Part shown: positions 22,001-27,055 of the stretch, piece by piece
Layout of the letters: the number at the start of each line of letters is the position of its first letter
Numbering within the stretch: the first letter of the stretch is position 1
Made by a program: the position numbers and the translations under genes
Notes under the pieces: generated by a model
What the model saw: only the letters and a program-made list of their open reading frames with translations
Told to the model about the DNA's origin: nothing
Databases searched by the model: none
Virus record (IMG/VR): IMGVR_UViG_3300044835_000092
Span: 1-27,055 of that record
Origin: a virus
Length of the DNA stretch: 27,055 nucleotides
Reading direction: 5' to 3' (one strand)

Positions 22001-25000
22001 TCGAGCTGGTCGCGGGTCTCCGGCAGATCCTCGGCCGCGCGGTCGAGAGTCTCGGTGGGGATCGAGGACACCTCGGAGAACGCGGCCGCCTTCATGCCGT
22101 CGGCCTCGGGAGCAGGCTGCCCCGGGTCGAGCACGACGAAACCGTCGTTGCCCAGGCCTGTGGACTGCAACACCCGGGGCGTGGCGCCGTCGGTGTCGCG
22201 GATGGTGAGCATCGGCGACACCCCGGCACCTTGGCTGATGTGCGCGGTGAGGGTCTGCCCGGTCGTCTCGTCGATGACCTGCGCGGCGGTACCGGTGGAC
22301 GACCCCTTGTCGTCGACGTCGATGCGCATCGGGGTGATGACGCGGTAGGTGCGCACCGTGTCGTTCTCCGGGAACGCGAACCGTTCCCCGGGCTGCACGG
22401 ACACCGCCCGGGTACCCGGGGACGCGGTCGGCGAGTACATGGACAGGTGCGCGTTCGCGAGGTCGTCGAGCAGACCGGCGCCGTGGTCGTCGGCAGTGGT
22501 CCCGGCGGGCAGCAGTGTCCCGGCTGCCTCCTTGCCGCGCAGCTCCTCGGCGCGGCGGCGCAGCGCGACGGCGGCCGCGTCCGGCGCACCGGCGTCGGCC
22601 AGTGTCCGGGCTCCGTTGGCGAGATCGAGGGTGCTGCGGTCGTCGCGGGCCGGGTTGCTGTCCCGGCCGATCAGGGAGGTGAGGTTGCGGTGCTGGTCGT
22701 TGATGTAGGCGCGGCGGCTCGGGTTGGTGCCGCTGCCGCCGAGCGGGGTCAGGTTCGCGTCGCGCACGACGGGGTCCGACCACTGCCCGGCCTGGATCTT
22801 GGCCGTGGTGAGTTCACGCATCGCGGCACCGACGTGGGCGCTGTAGCCCTTGGTGCCGTCGGGTCCGGTCCAGTCGTTGAGCGCGGTGTTGAGCCGGGCG
22901 CGGTCGGTGTCGGCGAAGTTGATCACGTTGCCCTTGGCGTCCGGCATGGACTCCAGCAGACCGGCCACGGTCAGCATGTCGCCCTTGCTCAGCGGCGGCA
23001 CATGCCCGTTGGTGACGATCTGGATGGACGCCCCGGTGCCGTTGTGCATGATGAACGGCTTCCCGCCCGTCTCGCGGGTGACCGAGAGGCCGCCGCCCGG
23101 GGAGAGCTTGGTGTACGCCCAGTCGATCCCGGTGTCTCGGTTCACGCCGTTCGCGTCGCGAGTGAGGGCGACGTTCGCGGCGAGGTGCGCGCGGACGGCG
23201 GCCGGGCTGTCGAACGCGCGCACACGCGGGGGCTGGGTGCGGGCCTCGACCAGCGGACTCGGCTGGCCGGTCACCGGGTTGACCGTCGGGTCGGCGATGC
23301 GGGACCGGATCGCGTCCACCCCGCTGCGCTCGGTGGTGAGCCGCTGGGTGGCGGTGTCGGTGGCCGGGAGCGGCGGGATCGTCGAGTCCGACGGGATGCG
23401 TCCGAGCTTTTGCTGGGCGTCGAGGGCGTGCGCGATGGCCGCGCGGGCGGTGTCCTCGTCGCCCATCACGCCTGATCCGGACGCGGTCACGGTGCCGTCG
23501 TCGGCGGTGGTCTGCCACTTGTACGACGTCGCCCCGCCGAACGAGTTGATGTCGGCGCTGTAGCCGGTGCCGGTGACCCCGGTCTGCGAGCCCACAGGCA
23601 GCCACGCGGCCGTCGTGTCGTGCCACACGCCCGGCGTGGGGCCGGTGGTGGTCGGCGTGCCCGATGCGGTGGTGTCGTCGACGCCGGGCAGCGGGTCGTA
23701 GGAGAGGTTGCGGCGGCGCATTTCGGCGTCGACCTGGCCGAGCAAGCTACGCAACTTTTCGCGGTCCAGGCGCTTCGCGGTGCGCCGGTTGCGGGCGTTC
23801 TCGTTGCGCTTGCTCTTGACGTCCAGGCGGATCGCGTCGGCGGCCGCGCGCAGTTGCTCGGGGGTGATGTCGGCGCCGGAGGAGATCAGGGTGCGCAGCG
23901 CGGTGGCGTGCTCGGAGTCGCTCTTGGACCGGTTGAGGCTCGCTTCAAGGCGGGCACGCGTGCGAGTGATCGCGTCGGCGTCGCCGGATTCCAGCGCGTC
24001 GGCGTGGTCCTCGGCGGCACCGGCGAGGCCGGGGCGGGTCTTGGGCGCAGGGGGCGCGGACGGGTCTGGCGTGCTGTCGTCGCCGCCGGTGGTGTCGCCG
24101 CTGTCGCTGGCGCCGCGCTGGCCCTGGGTGGGCGTGTTGCCGTTGTTCGCGGTGTCGCGCGCGGCGAGGTGGTCTTGGAGTTTGATCTCTCCGACGATGT
24201 CCGCGCGGGTCGAGCGGAGTCCGTCGTCGGTCTGGCCTGCGAGGTCGAGGTTTCCGGCGTCGCTGGCGTCGAGCAGTCCGGAGACGCGGTCTTGCCGGTC
24301 GGAGATGTCGGAGGCGACCTCGAACTGTCCGTCGTCTGCCTCGCTGACGCCGTAGGAGGCGTCGGAGGTGGCGTTCGCCTCGGCGACGTCGTCGGCGGTC
24401 AGGCGCGCGGTGTTCTCGGTGTTGAGCAGCGCGGCCGCGTCGTCGGCCGCTGTCGGTGCCTCGCCGGTGACCGCGTCCTGCTTGCGCTGGTTGCGGTCGG
24501 TGATGTCCTGCAAGGTCATCGCGGGCACGCGGGCTGCCACCAGGTCGGCGGCGTCCTGCTCGGGGGTGGGGCCGGTGCCGTCGTAGGCGGCCGGGTAGGA
24601 CGCGGCGAGCGCGGCGGCGATGGGCTGCGGCTGGCCGGTGTAGGCGGCGGTGATGACGCTGCGGGAGTCCAGCGCGGGCGGTGCGGCGGCGGTCGCCGAA
24701 TCAACGCCTGGCGCCCCCGGCGTTGATTCCGGCGCCGACTCTGCAAGTGGACTTGCATTGTCGGACGGTCCTGCCAAGTCGGGACCGGTTCCGCTTGGCG
24801 CGTCGATCGCGCCGCCCTGGGCGCGCCGGTTCTGCTCGGTGGCGATCTGGTCGGCGTAGAGCTTGGCCTCGGTGTAGGCGTTCGAGGTGCGCGGCTGGCC
24901 GGAGACGGCGGCGAAGTCGGACTTCGCCTTGTCGGCTTCGGCGGCGAGCTGGGCGTCACTCATGCTCTTGATGCCGGACAGGTCGCCGGTCGCCACTGCC

Positions 25001-27055
25001 GGTGCGGCGGCGTCGGGTGCGGCCTGGCCGGGCGCGGGCGGCGCACCGGTGGCGCCCACTCCGCCTTGCTCGGGAGGCTGCATTGCGTCGGCCGTGGCGG
25101 CTTGGACGCGGGCGTCTTGGGCCTGCTTGAGCGGGTCTGATTCGGGCGCGTTCTGGTCACCTACGGGGGTGTTCGGCGCGGCGGCGTCGGGTGCGGTTGA
25201 AGCGTCGGGTGCGGCCGGTGTCAGTGTCGGTTCGGGGCGTGATCCGTCGGCGCGGCCCGCGATTTCGTCCTTCACCTGCTGGTGCATGGGGGTGACAGCA
25301 TCGGGGTGGCCGAGCAGATCGGCGCGGCGAGCCAGTTCGGTATCCAGCGCGTTCAGGTCGTCGGTACTCGTCGTAGGCAGCTGGTCGGTCTTCCCTGCGG
25401 CGAGCGCGTTGGCGAGTTTCTGGATCTTCGCGTTCTGCTCGTCCGGAGCGGCAGGCGCGTTGGCGTCCGGGGCGCCGCCGTCCGGGACGTTGGCGTCCGG
25501 CACACCGGGTGCGTCCGGCGTGCTGCCGTCGTCCACTCCGTTGTCCGCCGCGTCCATGTCGTAGACGCGGGCCGGGATGTTGTCGCGGCCGGAGGCCATG
25601 GCGCCGACGGCACGGTGGTGGCCGTCGAACAACCAGTTTTTCCCCTGGTGGCGGACAACGTTGACCGGTTCGTCGCTGGTGTTCGCCTCCACTTTTTTGC
25701 TGCCGAGGGTGTTCGCGTTGTCCTGCGTGCGGTTGAGCGATGAGATCGGCAGGTTCTCGACCTTTTTGTCGCCGAACTTCAGGCTCTGGCCGGGCCGGTG
25801 CCACGGTGCCTCGGTGACGTCGTTGACGCCTTGCGGCATCGCCTTCTCGACGTCGAGGCTGTCGCCTACCTGCGGCTTGCCCGGTGCCGGTGCGGCCGGA
25901 GTGTTCGCGTCGTCGGGGGTGCTGGCGTCCGGCGCGACCGGCGCGTTGTCGGCGGCCTTCGGGGTGCCGTCCTCGTTGCGGCCGAACACCCCGCCACCGA
26001 CGCGCGACAGGGCCGTCGGGTGGTCTTCGCCCGCTACGCGGCCGCGCGCGTAGTCGTCCTGCTTGGCCGGGCTCAGTGCGCCGTATTCGGCCTTTTCGGC
26101 GGCCGGGAGCTTCGCGGCCGCCCGGTCCGGGTTGGCCTTCCACATGGCCTTGGTGGTCTTGTCGGGCAGGGGCGCGGTGCCGTCGTTCTTCGTGCTGGTC
26201 GTCGGCAGGATGTGCATCTTGCCGGTGAAGCCGCGCTTGCGGTAGTCGGCGATGTTGCGCTGCGCGTTCGCTGCGCTGCCGTTGAAAGAGAGCTGGCCGA
26301 AGTTGCCCTGGTCGTCCTCGTGCACGACAGCGTGGGTGTAGTCGCGCTTGCTGCCCCGGTGGAACTGCTGGCCGTTGGGGGCGGTCACGGTGTGCAGGTT
26401 CTCGCCCTTTTTGACCTTGGGCGGGGGCTGCTGGGTGAACGGCGGGTACTTCTTCGCCGCACCGGCGTCCGGAGCACCGGCGTCCGGCGCGTCGTCGGGT
26501 TGCGTGTCCGTGCTCGGCGCGGCGGCGTCCGGCTTCGCGGTGTCGTCGGCGTTGGTCGAGTCGGATTCGCTGGCGTTGGCCGAGCTGTCGCCGCCGTCGG
26601 TTCCGGTGGAGTCGCCGCCTTTGCCGTCGGCCTTGTTCTGTTCGGCGACGGCCTTTTTGTACCGGTCGGCGTACTCGGCGCTGATCTGGTCGATCTTGTC
26701 GAGCCGGTCGTCGTCGTCGGTTCCGGGCGGCCAGGTGGCGTTGCGCAGGTCCGACTCGAACTCGTCGGGCGTGATGCCCTCGGCGAGGGTGCGCGCGAAG
26801 GCCTTCTCTTTGTTGTTGGCGTGCTCGGGGCCCTCGTCGCGGTCCTCGTTGCGCACGATGTCGGCGATGTGGTGCTCGGGGTTCGCCGTCGGCTTGGTGG
26901 CACGCAACCGAGCGTCGCTCTTGGGCTCAGGGAATAGACCTGCCGCGTCGTCGGACGCGGCCGCCGCGTCGGGCTTGATCCGCTTGGGTGCGGCGCCACC
27001 GTCCGGCCCGGCGCTGGCGTCGGTGCCGATGTGCGGCGAGGGCACGCGGCCCTCT
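19081..27055 (-). CDS. Giant polyvalent protein with ParB-like and zeta-toxin-like kinase domains, partial
   Basis: An open frame of more than 2,650 codons that runs off the right edge; a GTG at 27045 is the first possible start but the frame stays open before it, so the true start may be outside. Numbering from that GTG: residues 215-285 are a small beta module (VTAPNGQQFHRGS); 412-500 look ParB-like, with VENLPISSLNRTQ and D474-G-H-H-R478; 1170-1205 a short beta unit; 1313 and 1794 two related KLSPGG modules; about 2198-2425 a zeta-toxin-type kinase with Walker A GGLGGAGKST (K2252), NPDD (D2273/2274) and RALGRHRRG. The helical end contains YRDHIYGQYISAEA. Linkers rich in APDA separate the parts. 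Its place before the capsid gene fits a MuF-type or injected virion protein, as in the polyvalent proteins described by Iyer and Aravind's group. Function is inferred. Confidence 0.88.
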   Translation of the reverse strand, partial: EGRVPSPHIGTDASAGPDGGAAPKRIKPDAAAASDDAAGLFPEPKSDARLRATKPTANPEHHIADIVRNEDRDEGPEHANNKEKAFARTLAEGITPDEFESDLRNATWPPGTDDDDRLDKIDQISAEYADRYKKAVAEQNKADGKGGDSTGTDGGDSSANASESDSTNADDTAKPDAAAPSTDTQPDDAPDAGAPDAGAAKKYPPFTQQPPPKVKKGENLHTVTAPNGQQFHRGSKRDYTHAVVHEDDQGNFGQLSFNGSAANAQRNIADYRKRGFTGKMHILPTTSTKNDGTAPLPDKTTKAMWKANPDRAAAKLPAAEKAEYGALSPAKQDDYARGRVAGEDHPTALSRVGGGVFGRNEDGTPKAADNAPVAPDASTPDDANTPAAPAPGKPQVGDSLDVEKAMPQGVNDVTEAPWHRPGQSLKFGDKKVENLPISSLNRTQDNANTLGSKKVEANTSDEPVNVVRHQGKNWLFDGHHRAVGAMASGRDNIPARVYDMDAADNGVDDGSTPDAPGVPDANVPDGGAPDANAPAAPDEQNAKIQKLANALAAGKTDQLPTTSTDDLNALDTELARRADLLGHPDAVTPMHQQVKDEIAGRADGSRPEPTLTPAAPDASTAPDAAAPNTPVGDQNAPESDPLKQAQDARVQAATADAMQPPEQGGVGATGAPPAPGQAAPDAAAPAVATGDLSGIKSMSDAQLAAEADKAKSDFAAVSGQPRTSNAYTEAKLYADQIATEQNRRAQGGAIDAPSGTGPDLAGPSDNASPLAESAPESTPGAPGVDSATAAAPPALDSRSVITAAYTGQPQPIAAALAASYPAAYDGTGPTPEQDAADLVAARVPAMTLQDITDRNQRKQDAVTGEAPTAADDAAALLNTENTARLTADDVAEANATSDASYGVSEADDGQFEVASDISDRQDRVSGLLDASDAGNLDLAGQTDDGLRSTRADIVGEIKLQDHLAARDTANNGNTPTQGQRGASDSGDTTGGDDSTPDPSAPPAPKTRPGLAGAAEDHADALESGDADAITRTRARLEASLNRSKSDSEHATALRTLISSGADITPEQLRAAADAIRLDVKSKRNENARNRRTAKRLDREKLRSLLGQVDAEMRRRNLSYDPLPGVDDTTASGTPTTTGPTPGVWHDTTAAWLPVGSQTGVTGTGYSADINSFGGATSYKWQTTADDGTVTASGSGVMGDEDTARAAIAHALDAQQKLGRIPSDSTIPPLPATDTATQRLTTERSGVDAIRSRIADPTVNPVTGQPSPLVEARTQPPRVRAFDSPAAVRAHLAANVALTRDANGVNRDTGIDWAYTKLSPGGGLSVTRETGGKPFIMHNGTGASIQIVTNGHVPPLSKGDMLTVAGLLESMPDAKGNVINFADTDRARLNTALNDWTGPDGTKGYSAHVGAAMRELTTAKIQAGQWSDPVVRDANLTPLGGSGTNPSRRAYINDQHRNLTSLIGRDSNPARDDRSTLDLANGARTLADAGAPDAAAVALRRRAEELRGKEAAGTLLPAGTTADDHGAGLLDDLANAHLSMYSPTASPGTRAVSVQPGERFAFPENDTVRTYRVITPMRIDVDDKGSSTGTAAQVIDETTGQTLTAHISQGAGVSPMLTIRDTDGATPRVLQSTGLGNDGFVVLDPGQPAPEADGMKAAAFSEVSSIPTETLDRAAEDLPETRDQLDARRALAEPGGRAPARRSAAAPRRAAPAAVIAPSSDEQKLAQSQTTARNTWQKAPFETFTAPSEGGFQDFDQVAANAEALRAANPTDRDPKTASAQAAYLDNPASRSLPGGGAKLSPGGHLVVRKDGAIEQARSGQLAWTPAAMGRWGIDGGMVDTPSPALTARIADYMERANINGESIPWGGTPDDVKKSVAEISQQTGVHPMATITKAAYVDHLATVKRPTSNDIASFERMTSGVQAADVAPNPDVLTSTLKVGPTEQGYNALSGKRVLGDGLPGKAMTPEDVTLAKRISAEYALTRPQAKVAPLDATRRLNALADELDGRTIESADGQKVTPSADLRARAKAITDAYDESKPSPMGLLGRNNYDGTIVPDLSKADISVGSVAYNPSATGGGQANQGTRNVRASKLKSELRDGGSVKLEKGDSGNLRATLAGRTVEDGVDGGTVRANDDGSIQVAWREDLYGGSAQPTVNLPAGSWKLDGAKPTAPGSTISDDEYAAHTAEIEQKLGEAFAAGQSTDVLFTVGGVGQSWTSDRAAMHIQIVDELWQKNGANIPKDGRAVIAGGLGGAGKSTVLKGYAGIDASQFVTVNPDDVKEVMASKGMVPPVDGLSLMESSALVHEESSHIANMLAARAYAEKTNIVWDITMSRKASVEKRIAEMRAAGYTDVDAVFVDIPVETSVERALGRHRRGMEKAKAGDGLGGRYVPPSIIRQNSSDTSSSANRDTFDALQPEFDSWVVYDNSVAGREPQKIAGAGVWKVGGNQAAAVDPKAPADLTSLSDDDLDKKLTDATTANDFDALDSVIGEMERRESAAPTLSDADAREEQQWQHMQELLAQGYDEEGAAAEAYGRGVDQQHRDRAITSLRSQGYQGAGFTELARLSYRDHIYGQYISAEADTNGQLLNQAGRGAGIDPHSLFSGPESRVMKYGSDEVKAWFDQNGRVLFEQYQAGLLGDTAGAAAAGARTGGDDFLR
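19770..20455 (-). other. Zeta-toxin-like kinase module inside the giant protein
   Basis: Residues about 2198-2425. Walker A is GGLGGAGKST; NPDD follows 20 residues later, as expected for the substrate-side acidic pair; ESSALVHEESSHIANMLAA and NIVWDITMS match the next helix and strand of zeta/PezT kinases; RALGRHRRG gives the arginine-rich lid. Zeta enzymes phosphorylate UDP-N-acetylglucosamine or related sugars and so block cell-wall synthesis. No epsilon-like antitoxin gene is visible next to it. Confidence 0.82.
25640..25810 (-). other. ParB-like module inside the giant protein
   Basis: Residues about 412-470 of the giant protein, continued by D474-G-H-H-R-A at 25626-25609. The order of a strand with LPISSL, a polar helix and (F)DGHHRAVGAM is that of the ParB/sulfiredoxin-like fold. 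Such modules in phage polyvalent proteins may act as nucleases or nucleotide-binding units. Confidence 0.7.

Noticed and set aside
19060-23475. Plus-strand open frame of 1,471 codons
   Set aside because: It is antisense to the giant gene. Its translation is dominated by Arg, Val, Gly, His and Leu with no domain pattern, which is typical for the reverse frame of GC-rich coding sequence.
25440-26540. Repeated GCGTCCGG-type words as a DNA repeat array or origin
   Set aside because: They encode the irregular APDA/PDAG linkers of the giant protein and have no constant spacing.
1-27055. Extracellular contractile injection system (R-type tailocin) instead of a phage
   Set aside because: The window has a full HK97-type capsid gene, a head-tail connector and neck genes, so it is a complete virion region.

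Overview
This 27 kb window is the structural (late) region of a contractile-tailed phage or prophage of a high-GC actinobacterium. The evidence is very GC-rich coding sequence with frequent GTG starts, strong AGGAGG-type ribosome sites, an HK97-fold capsid gene with its own coiled-coil delta domain, a tail sheath and tube pair, and a full baseplate set. I see no integrase, repressor, lysis cassette, DNA replication genes, tRNA or CRISPR here, so I cannot say whether the phage is temperate or lytic.

Almost every gene lies on the minus strand, so the transcription order is from high to low coordinates. From 27055 to 19081 one giant protein of more than 2,650 residues, open at the window edge, carries a ParB-like module and a zeta-toxin-type kinase joined by Ala/Pro/Asp linkers. 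Three small genes follow (19012-18357), including a cysteine-rich 58-residue protein, and then a terminator. Next comes the major capsid gene (18195-16864).

A plus-strand cassette of three small genes (16019-16776) interrupts the late region. It has two promoter-like elements and ends at a 16-bp bidirectional terminator shared with the capsid gene, a layout typical of a phage moron. The minus-strand series resumes at 15894 with small head proteins, a collagen-like protein, the head-tail connector, a neck protein and a putative tail terminator. Then come sheath, tube, a two-frame tail assembly chaperone, a tape measure of about 1,116 residues, a LysM baseplate protein, two small proteins, a hub/tail lysin with two peptidoglycan hydrolase domains, an OB-fold spike fused to a receptor-binding-like region, gp25-like protein W, and a baseplate J gene cut by the left edge.

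Most neighbouring genes overlap by 1-7 bases (ATGA, GTGA or TGATG), which suggests translational coupling. The few longer gaps hold the regulatory signals. A 36-base promoter-like element that begins TTGACAAGCCG occurs three times, twice on plus and once on minus. A second element, close to ATGCGACGAT, recurs in four intergenic gaps; in two of them it follows an identical inverted repeat at the same distance from a start codon that lacks a Shine-Dalgarno site. A perfect 21-bp inverted repeat stands between the tube and chaperone genes.
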